A stretch of DNA of 60,000 bases, taken from assembly GCF_037975245.1 (NCBI RefSeq), contig NC_092574.1, positions 19,253,713 to 19,313,712 of the forward strand, written 5' to 3'. Made by a program: the position numbers and the translations under genes. This DNA comes from Apostichopus japonicus. Its lineage: Eukaryota; Echinodermata; Holothuroidea; Aspidochirotida; Stichopodidae. Below, in pieces: positions 11,827 to 24,954 of the stretch; within the stretch, counting starts at the first letter, position 1; every line of letters starts with the position of its first letter. Under the pieces are notes generated by a model that was not told the DNA's origin, searched no databases, and was given only the letters and a program-made list of their open reading frames with translations.

Positions 11827-13701
11827 GCATCCCAGTGAAACTGGCAAAAAAAATTAAATTGTGGTCAGAAACAGCTGGCTGCGAGTATGTTTTAACTGCA
11901 TTGGAAACGTGGAGAAAATCCACTAATATTGTTGGAAAAATAATTGTATGAAGTTCCTATAGATGCCTGGTATTCCATTATGTTAAAATTTACAGCATTA
12001 ACATTAGAGTGATATCTGTAATTACTTCTTATATCACTGTATCTTGTTTAAGTTGGACTTTGCCCAATGCTCCCGAGATGTTTTCCCTAATCTCCAATTT
12101 GTGGGATGGAAAAATGTAAGTTTGGCAAATCTTTTACAGTGCCTACTAAATGGGACTTCATGATACTATTACTTATAATACCATAGGCCTATATCTATGT
12201 TCCTATCCAGCTTGGCAGGTTTTCTCACAGCTGTGCTCTAAGCAGTACGCAACCCACTGGTTCAACCAAACCTGTGTTAAATTTTAGATTAAAGACTTTG
12301 GGAGGATTCACAGAACTACCCATTCACCCCGTATTATTGTTAAATAGTGGAACAATTAAAAATAATTTATAAGGGATGGCTTCACTGTTATCACAATCAG
12401 CTTCCTCACTGCCTTGAGCATAACAGTCATGTTTTGTTTCACAACAATAATTTTTTTAACTTTCCTTAGCATGAAATTTTACATCGTTTGAACACAATAA
12501 ATTATTGATATCAAGAGCATCACCAAAAGGTGTCAAGATTGAAGAATACACAGTGTTTTCTAGCTTTTATTGCTTTCACCATACACGTAACAGAAAATGG
12601 GAAATGCCATTTGTGCAGTTTCATTCATTGGTAGCCTAGGCTTATGACTGTAGTTAATTTTTTTTTGTCAGTCTCCCAGATTGTGGGTAGATTAATAGCT
12701 GTTCCAATCACCATCCACTACAACATGTTATTAATGATAGCTGCTGGAATCAGATTTATCCATCCTAGCACATGTCACACTGTGTCTGAGAGTTCAATTA
12801 TTAATACTAGAGTAGAGCATTTAGCCTATTCATGATCTTTAACATTATGCTCTAGTCTTTTGTATATTCTCATGAGATGACTTTTGTTAATCCACGACAG
12901 GTAATCAAAAAGATATGCAGGCAATGATCAGCAAATAAAACTTGGGAAGAATGATCTCAAACTCACCATCACTCTCTGGCGTTTACAATTCGTGGTTTTT
13001 AATACAACAAAGCATAAACAGTATAGGTGTAGGTCTTAGGCTACTCGTATATCGTCCTAAACTACATGACAGGGTAGTAGTAGTACTGTACTCAACGGCC
13101 TAAAGTTAGTGTATGATTTGCGTTGGACATAACGCAGCCTTGGCTACTAATTAGCTGACTACATGTAAAGTGCACTAATTAGGGCTAACGATACATAAAG
13201 TTTCGTCAAATCTGTAAACCCTTGTACAACCAAAACGCATGAAAAGAGAAACAAATTACCACATTTTAATCCAAATGCTCTCAGAATTCGGAGTAAGTGT
13301 TGGCACGTTTATTAAATGAATACTTCCCGCTTTCGCGAAACTGCATCATACATCCCAGCTGACAGCTGTTCCACAGCGTAGCAATGTTAATATCCAGGGA
13401 CGTGCTCACCGATCTCTAAACAGATCAGTGGACAAATTGCTACTTCAATGTCACTGAACTCTTCCACGCTCCTTATCTTGAGGAACATTTAGGCCAGAGG
13501 TCTACAACGTAGTAGACCCACGACCCAGGATCGTTCACGATTCACCAGACCTCCATTGCTCACAATGGATTATTAAAGGCCAGAAAGCAGGACTGCAGCC
13601 TGGGTAGAAACCCCAGGGCAGCAGTTGAGGATTATCGAGAAACAGGCTTATGTATCGTCCAGATGTCACATATATAGTGATACTTTGATGTGAGCATATA
13701 C
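11827..13701. other. Intergenic DNA between two transposons
   Basis: No gene recognised. A minus-strand donor-like sequence (GATG/GTGAGT near 12965) could belong to an untranslated exon, but nothing links it to a coding exon. The segment 13380-13630 is less AT-rich than its surroundings and may be repetitive. Confidence 0.35.
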
Positions 13702-14097
13702 CAGTGGCGGAGCTAGGGGTATTGGTCAGAGGGGGCGAGAATGGTCTGTAGGGGCGCTTTCGACACTATCTAAGCGGAGCGCCACCACAGGTTGGCGCGG
13801 AGCGTAAAGATTTTTTTTTGAGTAAAGATACTCTCTAGATCGCCGGAAATGATCCTTTCCGGGCCTTGCTAGTTTGCAGATAAACGAAGAATAAATAGCC
13901 ATTAGAGCATTTTGTCAGAAAATTACAGCAAGAAAATGTGACAAATGTCAATAGGTAGATGAGAGCGCAATAAAAAAGTCAATAATCGCGAATAAGTAAA
14001 GAGTGGTAAAAAGCTGAACTTGGGCGCCAGCAGTCCATTTGAGTCCGTCGGGGGGGGGGGGCATTCGCCCCCTGACTATATGGACGCTCCGCCACTG
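13702..14097. mobile_element. MITE with CAGTGGCGGAGC terminal inverted repeats
   Basis: The left end reads CAGTGGCGGAGC and the right end is its exact reverse complement GCTCCGCCACTG. Similarity continues imperfectly inwards for about 40 bp (both arms hold a GTCAGNGGGGGCGA block). The interior has no coding capacity. A 12-G run lies next to the right arm. I could not identify a clean target-site duplication, so the superfamily is left open. Confidence 0.8.
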
Positions 14098-17000
14098 CCC
14101 CTCGTAGATTGCTGCAAGTTCCGGACCCACATCAGTAATGATTTGCAAACGTATGGCTATAACTACCATTTATAGTATTAAAATTATTCAAACAAGTTAT
14201 ATCCCAGTTTTTATTCAGTTTTCTTTTGCCTTCTAAATGTAACAGCGACCAGAGCCAGATCTACGTACGGCGCTGCCAACGGTGTTGTTGAAAATGTGCC
14301 TGCCGCACGAGGGCAAGTTTTCACGACACCGGTGAGGCCTTCAGAATCTGCTGCTATCCAGCAATAAATAACAACTGTACTACAATGTCCTGACCAAAAG
14401 GATTGGCAACTTAAACGTTTGGGGTTGGTATAACAGGATTACTGTGAAGGGATACTTCAACATAACAAAACAGACAATACAGAATTCTAATCGTTTATTT
14501 CAGTCTCATAAAATGATCGGTATTTATTTCCATGTTTGTCACAAGAGTTGCGATTAGCGGATTGGTTACGAAACTTCACTGTGACATTGCGAGATCAATT
14601 ACGTGGTATTTTCCAGCAGCAAACATTGTGACACTAATATGATAAATAATAAAAATATTCCACAAAGGTTATTCAGGACCCATATCTCCATATGATTATT
14701 GCATGTAAACCATTTGACATGGATTATAAACTGCCAATTCTTTCCTGGCGGAGTGCAACACAGTAATTGGTCTGGGATCATGTCATCACGGTAGATGCTT
14801 TTCAAAAGCTTTACTTTGCTTATATAAGCTACATGCTTATATAAGCTGTTTTATATTGTTTAAAACTTGTTTTTGCAAACCTGCAGGAGCTCGACTGGGC
14901 TTGTCCCCTGCCCCCCCCCCCCCAACCCCGGCACTAGGGCCTCGAAACATGGAAAGTTTGTATAGCTGATCATAATATAACTTGTTTCTAGAAATATTAC
15001 TTTCCTCTGTGATTAAGTGAGGTAAATATGAGCTGAATTGCAGTAATGCAGGTGTCATTTACTTTGCTGTTGCCAGATGCATTCACAAATTATAAAATAT
15101 CACAAAATTTGAAAAAAATCTAGAGAAGCAGAAAATGTCCATTATATATTTGATTAAGAAACCAACTGCAGCCACCTGGAATATCCCTTGGAACAATGGT
15201 GCCTTGTTCTTACAGGCTAGTGGTAATGGTTCAAGGTTTTACTAGTACAACTTACAAATGGCAACAAATCCAATCACTGTATACTTTTGACGCTAGAAGC
15301 ACTTTCTACACTGGTGCCGAGTCCTATATAATCTCTATGGCTTCTGATAATTGCCAGAGGGGTTCCCATGGAAGGCTAAAGAGGCCAATATTGGAACTTA
15401 CAACAATATCTCCACCAATCCCTCTCAAACATGGATGAATGTTTGCTTTTTGGATTTTTTTGGGGGGCATACAGATCTTCTGCAGCAGTTAGTACCTGCT
15501 GCTGGTACTTCTTCTCTTAGTGTTCTGTATTTCAGTAGCATGTACAGGGTTTGAAATGAGGTGCAAGGAGGTGTCTAAAATCCCATACAGAGTAAGGTTG
15601 GAACTGAAACTACTATAAGGGCCTGGGGGGGGGGGGTGGTGAAGCATTTGGTAAAGGAGGTTGTGTGGCCCTGAGGTCATCTCCCATGAAGGGGGGGGGG
15701 GTCTGTCACCAGAAAAATTAATAAATTAGCTCTCAATGCAAGGCTGTGTTAATAAATACTTGTGAGTTTTGTGGCTGGTATATCTTGCTAATTGGGATAT
15801 GGCTGGGGAGAGAGAGAGAGAGCGAGAGGAGGTTGGCAAATAAATTACACAAGAGTATCTAAATTAAAGTAACAACGTTTTAATAAGGGAGAGTAAGTAT
15901 CCCTTAATAAGACTATTAACAAATCTCACTTCACCCCCGGCTAGAAGTGCAAGATTCCATATTCATACTCGAGGCCCCACCTATCCTTTGAGACGACAAA
16001 AATGATTCGAAAAACAGACGAGACATTTGTGAAGAGCAGACTGTTCTGCCTATGATCATGTTTCAAATTCTTACATAGTTTTACAAGAGAAAGAAAGAAA
16101 AAAATCAACTACAGTGAAATATGGATTCCATTTAGTAAAATCTGTACATAATATATAATAAGGACCACGATACTGGCAGACGGAGATACGACTGTAATTA
16201 AACCAAAAGATGGCTTAAAAATTCACTCTTAGAAAAAAGAAGAAATATCTATTCTCTCTTCCAAATGACAGATCTGGAATGATTGGTTCGCACACGAGTG
16301 GGAGGATACTTCTGACATGGTTTCGAGCAAACTTTTTGATAGAAATGATTCCACAATTTCATGTCATATTTATTATTTATAATGTGGAGAAAATCATAAA
16401 ATTGCCACAACCAAATATAAGGAATTTCTGACAGTCAGTATTTCTGACAGATTGACATCAAAACAAGAGAGAAAAGTTTAATTCTTTAAACTTTTACCTT
16501 TTGCAATCACCCAGTTCAGTGCAGGCATGGTTGAATCCATGGACCCTAATCACAATTGAAGAATTAGTTATGGGGTAGTTTAGGCAATACATCAGTGAGG
16601 TTAATAAACACATTTTTTTTACATTCTTTTTTTCTTCTTCTACATTAATATATTCAGGAACGACACCATGTGTTCTTGTTAATTCCCTTATTATTGAAGA
16701 AACCAATGAAGCCCCCTCGATGAAACACAACCGCCTGATTCACTAATGGAGACCGAGTATGATGTCCAATAGCGAGGAGCCAAGTTTTAACATTTCATGA
16801 AATATCACCTTTATACTACTAGGGACTGATTTAAATATACATCACCTAGTACTCATGAGATACTGGTAAATGTGGAAACAACCCACCAAATCAGGACATG
16901 TATTAAAAGTTTGTAAGTTTCCCAATGATTTGTTTAGGAATTATCAAATGTAATTGTCCTCATAACAGATTTATTCACTGCCTACAAAACACCTGCCTGC

Positions 17001-20000
17001 CTGCTCTCCCTTGATATTTTTTCCATGACATCAAGTCTGAATAGATGAATACAGAAATAAACACAAAACTGAATTATTGCACCAACTGCATACAATCCTG
17101 TAAACCAAGGGTGAAAATGCTGTCCTTTTTAAAATTAAGAATGAGGGTTCTTAACTTCAAATGACATGCTCCTTTTTTAACCTCCATTTTGACTTAAACC
17201 TAATTTTAATCATTCTCAACTTTCGTTCCATTCGAAAAGTCTCATTGATGAGGAAAATACAAGAAATAAACTTTCTGTTTCCCTTTTTTCTGCATGCTGA
17301 AAACCACTTAAATGATATAGTAAAATACTGTCCCTAAAGTAATGTCTAACTTGGGGGGAGGGAAGTAACGCAACTTTCTCACACACTTATGAGGTGGGGG
17401 GGGGGGGAGGAGGGAGGAAAATGATTGGAAAGGGTAGGAGGATGAGTAAATGAGGAGTGGATATGAGTTGGAGAAGGGGGGGGGGGGTTTCTTGGGTATT
17501 TCTCACTAAACCAAGAGCCATGCCACATACATTGTCGTCACATACACCTCTAGACAAAATATGATAAGACCAAAATGGATATGATCTTCTGCTTTTCATT
17601 CAGCAAACTTAAATGAAATACACCCATGAAATATTCTAAAGATTCTTCATCAATTATGCAATGTTTTATACATTTCAAAAAAAGGACCAATTGAAAAACA
17701 TGCACCGTACTCTCAGTTTTCCATCTCACAAAACCAGAACAGCATTCAGCCCGTCAAGTGAAAGCGTTTTAAGCATATCTAAAACCTGTGATAAAGCAAC
17801 TCTCTATCTTGTACATGTTAAAAAGCAGATGTAAATTGTCTCACTGAAGATAATGATACAGGAGAGGCGGCTGTAAGATGCCTGTTGAAAATTAGAACAC
17901 GAGTGACCGTCATATAAAATTTCTAGAATATTTATGGGACATCACTGACTGATGACTGTTACGAATCGAAACCAAAACCACAAAATTAATGATCTATTTA
18001 CCAGCTGTCCCGATCCATCGCACATCTTTCATGATACGTTTAATGTTCATCTATAGTACACGCAGGCAAACCTGCAAGGGGCCTGCACTATTTAATCAAA
18101 TTCACGAACAAATTTAAATAAAACCGTCATTAGATATATGTACAGGCATTGGCAGGATGGGACCTCTAACTGGGGGGTAGGAAAGTGGGGTCAAAGTTGG
18201 GTTATCAAAGGATCATACGGAATCAAGATGTTATTACCGTAAAACTTTGACAGTTCATTTATTTATACCTATTGTTTCCATCCTCCCTGCCCTTTTTGTT
18301 AACCCCTCCCAACCCCCCCCCCCCTCCCACTCACATCTAACTATCCCCTTCCACACACTGTTCCAGTATCAGTTGTTAAAATATCACCACACAGTATTAT
18401 CCAAACTCATCGACTAGAAATTGTTATCAATATCAACCTAATATTGGTGAGAAAAAAAAAATCAAGATGTTGAGGTTAGGACATTCACTTTTACAATTTC
18501 ACATTTCTAATAAGGATAAGTTAGGGTGAGTACAAGTTATGCTAAAATTAAGACCTTAAATTTTTTTTCTAAATTTATCAACAATTAACAATAAAATTGA
18601 CCAAGGAGTATCTACCAGCAGACCTCTTGAGGATTATAAAACAATTAAATTAGGATATTACGGTTTTCACATTACATATCAAAATTCAGATCCGACATGA
18701 ATTTGTTTATCTTCACTGAATGGCATACAGTAAAACAGATACTCATTATTTCAATTAAGATGGTAATAAAAAAATAAATCAAAAAAAAAGTTGCATATTA
18801 ACCTTTAAAACTATATGAACAATTTTTTTTCTAATTTATGCAATTATACATTTCGTTTCATACATGAAGACATCAATGTGAGAGGTTAGAAGGAAAAAAA
18901 ATGAATTCAATTGAGAAATGTATAACACCTGACCATGCAAAAAAGTATTTGAACCAATATTCCATTGAAAACCAGATAAATAATAAACCAGAGAAAAATG
19001 TGGGGGGAAAAAAAAATAGAAATTAAGACCGTGAAAATGTTACCAAGGACAAAGTCGAGCATATACATTTTACCCAAATGCTTGCAAACCAATTTGAGGG
19101 CATATTCATTGTAATACTGGATTTATTTTTTGAAGTAAAGAAGTTACGATAGTTTCATAAAGAATAAGATAACTTTGCGTCCGTTCTCTAAATATCACTG
19201 ACAAATAAAGGGAAATAAAGGGATACTTTACTTTGCTCCTCACATTAAAATACCAAAACGACATCGTACAAGTAAAGAAAATCACAACAATTCTGGAGTA
19301 AGAATCGTTACATGGGCATCTATTGAAACGCCTCTACACAGAATTCTATGTAAAACGAATTTCCATAATTTTTTTCCCTATTTATGTTATTTTGGTAATA
19401 ACAGCATATATCTTTACCTAAAGTATTACAAATTTGGTTGCCACATATTAATCCTCATATTAATCCAATTAAACACCTAATTTTCTAGATGTTTCACCAC
19501 TTTATCAATAATTTTTCCAAGTTCAATTATAGCTTTTTACTCTTAAAACAAACAAATAAAAGAATTGGCAATCAGACATTCTCTTTCATATAATTGCTAA
19601 TCACACACAAAAATTTAATCAGCAAATTTTTACAATGGTTGATTTATTCTTTCATTGTTTGAGATTAAAAATTTGACCAGTCAAGTAAAGAAACTGTACT
19701 GTTATGAGATGTTTAGTATTAATTCCAATCTTCAGATTTACGTAACTGATAGCAAAATTCCTGCTGAAGAAAAGACCTCATTTCCGAAGATCAATTTCTA
19801 GTGTGCCAACTTTTTTTTATCATGGGTTTGGATACGGAATAGATCGAGGACTTTGAAAAGGCAAAGGAGGAGGATGATAAAAATAGTTTTGTGCGTTGGA
19901 CAAGCTTTGGCACGTCTTTACCAGATCAATGAAGATTTAAGATGAAACACTTTTGGCTGGATGAAAACGGCCAAGACAACCAGTATAGCAAGAAACGAGA

Positions 20001-20572
20001 GAAAACTTTAGCACACCAAAGCATTATATACCTCCACAGCATCACAAAAATGGAGTTACCACACGGGTGGAAAACTGAACTGTTTTAGACACCACTGTGT
20101 GGGTGTGTCTAAAACGGAGATGTCTTAATACGGAGACCCAGATGACCCTCATAGGCCTTCGTTTTAGAGGTCTTTGTTTTCAGACACACGTGAATAAAAT
20201 ACAAGTTCATCTGAGCAGTGAAAAATAATTGTTGTAAAATAGGCAAGTGCCAGAAAACTCACACATAGATATCAGCAACTCCAATTTCAACTACCTCAAA
20301 CATTATCCAAAATGAAGTCGGTCATACCTTTTATTGTACAGCCAAAAATGAAAAGTATAAACTGTACAAACACGCACGGATATGATGTGTAAAGCTTTCT
20401 ATGATTAGAATGCGCAGAAAACAGAATATAAGGGTTCTTGATAAATTATCCAGTCTAACATGTGTATAAAGGGAGTGATGTCCATAGAACTTCCATTTAA
20501 TACTTGATCCGAGGTCCAAGATATCCATTGCTATATACATAAAATTATGTGTAAAATGTCAGTCTCAAAACC

Positions 20573-20815
20573 TAATAGTCCATCCTTGCCTGTGACAGCC
20601 ACTCACACACCCAATAGTTGATCCTGGGCCAAGACACACAGACTCACTTACAGGTTCCTTGTTGCAATTGACAGTCACTCACACCTAATAGCTGATCCTT
20701 GGCCAAGACACCCAGACTCGTATCGAGTGGGCCCATTGTGTCCCCACCCAGTGGTTCATTCTTGCCTGTAATAGCTACTTGCACAAAATAGCTGAGCGTT
20801 GGTCAAGGTAGCTTA
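20573..20815 (+). repeat. Degenerate minisatellite
   Basis: The motif AATAGCTGATCCTTGGCCAA, or variants, recurs near 20573, 20613, 20687 and 20787. It is often followed by a GACAC(A/C)CAGACTC block and preceded by a CACTCACAC block. The spacing is irregular (about 40-100 bp), so this is an old, eroded tandem array. Confidence 0.6.
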
Positions 20816-21701
20816 ATTCTCACCTAGAGGGTGCACACAGCTCAAAGGCACCGTCATATCTATTAACAGGCAAACCTAATTCATATCCTCTCCACCCTGA
20901 CAGTTGATTGTAGACAAAACATCCACAATTTACCGTTGAACTGTTGTGTTGTCAACTTGCTTAGACCACAGATTAGCTTGCTTGAAACCTCTCAATAATA
21001 ACGAGTATTTCCTTACTTCCATTAATCGTCATATAAATATCACGACCACTGAGATACATTTCGAAGAGTCACAGATTGCCCAAATACATCTTTCGCAGAT
21101 GACATGTACCCATCGAGTTGTATCGACACCCAAAAGATGTGCTGTTAGTATTGTAACCACCTGACAGCAATAATGTCTTCAAGTCAACTCTACCATTTAC
21201 ATCTGTTATGAAAGTGCCATGGGCAGTAGGGCTAGCATTTTTGTGTTCATGCTTTGTGTTGAGGTCGTATAGCAATTCGTTCTCACATTTATCTGACCAT
21301 CTAATAATGCACATTTTGATGTGGCAAGCACAACTGTTCTCTTAATGCTATTGAAGGCCTTCCCTGATACATTTTGCACAGTATATAGGTGTCACGATTA
21401 TAAAGAACCGTTAGCGTGGATGTGATGTATCCCAAGTTTTCTACTGTGCTTGGGGAAAATCCCGTCCTTCAAATTTTGACTACTCTCGCACGATATTTAG
21501 TTAATCGTGGAAAAAGCCTGGTAGGATTACAATTACACAATCAGACATTAAATTTGCACAAAGCAAAATGCCGAGTATTATCTGTAACCAAGGTCGGCCA
21601 CTTATCATGGCAATACTGACACACTTGACTGAACAAGTATGTAATACTGCAGACCTATAGTAGCGTTACAATGATACTTTATAGGTGATCATATATCCTC
21701 T

Positions 21702-21779
21702 GATGAATATTTAACCACACAATCTCACTGATTTCTTAGAGGATGAATATTTAAACGCACAATCTCATTGATTTGTTAT
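21702..21779 (+). repeat. Tandem duplication of a 40-bp unit
   Basis: The unit starting GATGAATATTTAA at 21702 is repeated from 21742 with about four substitutions (CACAATCTCAYTGATTT in both). Two copies only. Confidence 0.8.
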
Positions 21780-24700
21780 CCTTCAACGTACAGGTTTGTC
21801 GGGGGTTAAGGCTTATTGAAGTCTTACCCCAATTATTGACGACACACTCATGACCATATGTACCACCCTTCATGGAAATTTTCTTACACAAATTGACGGT
21901 AAAAGATGACCTTAATCACACTCATTACTCAGCACTAACCTAGTTTCTACTTTAATTGGAAATCATTCCAATCAACAGTGAGAGGAGTGGGGAATAAAAA
22001 AATTAAATTTTCATAACATTTTGTAATCACATGTAACTATGTTCATAGCTCTGTATAAAAAGTTAAGTATAACACTACACCCTGGAGAGAGCAGTACAAC
22101 AGCAGTTCACGTAAATTTGATCATTTTTAAATGATCAAAGAGATAGAGTGAGTCCTCCATCCTCAAATATTTTTATGAGCATCGAATCCGTCACGTCCTC
22201 TTTAACTTTTTATAGAATATTTAGAAGATCTTCGATTTGATAAAATACAATCTATGCCTAATCTCTTATTCTTCACATTGATCAATTAACATGTACAGTA
22301 AGTTGCAATAAATAATTTAGCAGAAGCTAACAACAAGATGACAGAATTACTCTCTCGAAATCAAGTTGATGAAATATGACACGGTTGACACCGTGAATTC
22401 AATGCAACAAATTTTAGTTTTTTTTTTCAGTGTGAATTACATGTATACATAAAGAGAGGGATTAGATTGCTATGATTAATTAATCAGAAGAAGCAAGACT
22501 AAGTTTAGCTACTGCTTTAGGTTTTTTTTTTCAACTATTCATCACAAATTATATCACAAAAATAATCATTATAAAAACTCGATCACCTTGAACGATCGTG
22601 ACACCATTGTGGTACGTTTAATTTCCACTCGAGTCTGCTAATGGAATGATGGTCCTTGGCAACGAAGAAGTAAACATGAATATGCTTGCACAGCTTCTCC
22701 CTGCACTTAACAAAATGAACGGATGTACGTAGTGCGATAACATTAAATACATGCATCATGTAGACTCTACACAAGAACAGTTACTGTAGTATACGACCGG
22801 GTAAAATTCATCAAAATTTGTATCTAAAATAAACAATTTTGCATTAAAAGGTACGCAGACATTAAATAAGCAGCAGATATGACTGCAAACATTATTGTAA
22901 AATACTGAGACAGTATAAACTACCAGTGTGGAAATTATACTCTCGCTGGCTCTAGATCTCAACCTGTACACACTGATGTGTTCAGTTATGTTAACATGTT
23001 TGCATGTACAGCACTACTCTTAAAACTAGTTTCCATCAATCCCCGAGGATACTTCGTTGTCAAACTCTACTGTAATGAGCAACGACGGTGCTTGTCAGAT
23101 GATCTCACAGGTCTAACGTGTGAGGCCTTTTGAGGAAAACATACTTTTTTTTTGGAGGTTAAACTATCTTACACATTGTAATATAGTGAAATGTGGTTAA
23201 GCCTAGCCTGGTGTGTCTTTGGTTGTTCACTCGATACTCTGTCATAGATCCATGAAATGAAGAAGAAATGTTCTTGTCGGATTGTAAAAATGTTCCGTAT
23301 ACCTCCTACCTTTCTGACGGTTACTGATACCCTGTTTATACCATATTTAGCGCACTAAAATGAGAGAATCAGGTGCTAATTCTCTGAATAAAAATTCCAC
23401 TCTCAACTTTCCAAGGAAGTGAATGATCCCTGTGGTTTGTGAGGCTGTGTCCTAAGCAAAAATGTGCAGTGATACTGTACTGACAATCATTTCCCCATAG
23501 TTACGTAGTCATATAGCACGGATCTCATACTAGTATTAACGAACCTTCCTCGCTCCACCTCCTCGTTTCGTCCGTACGTATTTTCCGCCAATCACATACA
23601 TCCAATCCCAAACCAGAAGTAACTATGATGTGCTTACTGTAGATTCTACCAAAGTACCAAATCTAAATTATCTACCAAACCTGACAAGAGAATCACTTTT
23701 CAAAAAATTTGGGGGGCACCAAGAACAACACATGACCACTCTTGATCAATTTGCCGCTATCCCCCACCCCCTACCCCCCACCACCCCCTCCCCCATGACC
23801 AATGACATACTGTACATTCCACAAGTTCATATAATTCACATCGGTCCTGCCCCACCTTTCATAACCATCATTAAGGGATTTCTTTGAAACAGAACAAGGA
23901 TTGCATTTTGTGATAACTTCTCACCGCCAGAATAACGTAATTGACGGTAACGTCAATATCTGCCAAACAAACTAACATAATAAAAAAAATCTTAGCCTTA
24001 GCATGGTTATCACAGATGAAATCATTTTTAGCTAGGTGATGAAGGATATCAGTAGTATACGCACTTTGTGATGTGTATATGAGCAACTTCAAAGGCAGAA
24101 TGGCATTTCTCCCTCACAAGCTTTTAAGCAAAGAGACTTTCTACTCCGGACACTGCATTCGATCATTCACGTTTAGTACACTGACATCAAAGTCTTGCGA
24201 GTGCGCTTTTTGCAGTGTACGACAGTAACCTTGACAGGCACTCACACAAAAGAAAAACAACATTCAGGAAATGAATCCAATTAGGAAAATGTGTCCAAGT
24301 GCTCATCATTAAAACAAATCTTATCCAAACATTATGCCAGACAGAAAAGAAAAAAAAAATCTATCGTCGGGACAGGATACTACAAAATATTATTCCATGT
24401 ACTTAAGTGTAACATAAAAGGCACAACACACACACATCCCGAACGCTCTGCTCGGCTTTGAAATGGCACAAAGCCATAGATACTTGGAAAAAAAAATAAC
24501 ATGATTGTTTAACCCTATGACTGACAACCATTCACTCTGAATGCTTGTTTGTTTTTAGTTTTATTTTTTTAAATTTTTTTCCCGCCATCTTGTGTCACAG
24601 CGTTGTCATTTGCCAATCCAATATTCTGTTTCGTAGATCGAGGTGACACCATGTTTGGGATCCGTTCCTCAGAGAGATGGGATCCAGGAGGGCCAAGTGA

Positions 24701-24803
24701 CAAAGCATTACGCAAACAAACAACACAGCTCCTTAAAGTTTTGTAAACTGTGGCACAAAGTTCACCTTCGATTGAAAGATATTTTCTAGCCGTACCTGGA
24801 CCC

Positions 24804-24918
24804 TCAAAGGACCACACAACAATTGCTTTCTTCCGTTTTACCGGTCTTTCGAGGGCCTGCGAGAAAAGAAGACAAAGGCGGAAAACATTTTTATTTTAAA
24901 AATAATCTGATTTTTCTT

Positions 24919-24954
<36 letters not shown>

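Larger units (their letters stand above)
14098..24803. other. 10.7-kb stretch without recognised exons; part may be the UBL3 3' untranslated region
   Basis: No plausible exon chain was seen on either strand. UBL3 ends at 24804 and is transcribed leftward, so the right-hand part of this interval must contain its 3' untranslated region, whose length I cannot fix. Many TTTATT sites (AATAAA on the minus strand) are available. The interval contains seven G or C homopolymers of 11-13 bases counting its borders, a GA run at 15809-15830, and minisatellites near 20.6 and 21.7 kb. Confidence 0.4.
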
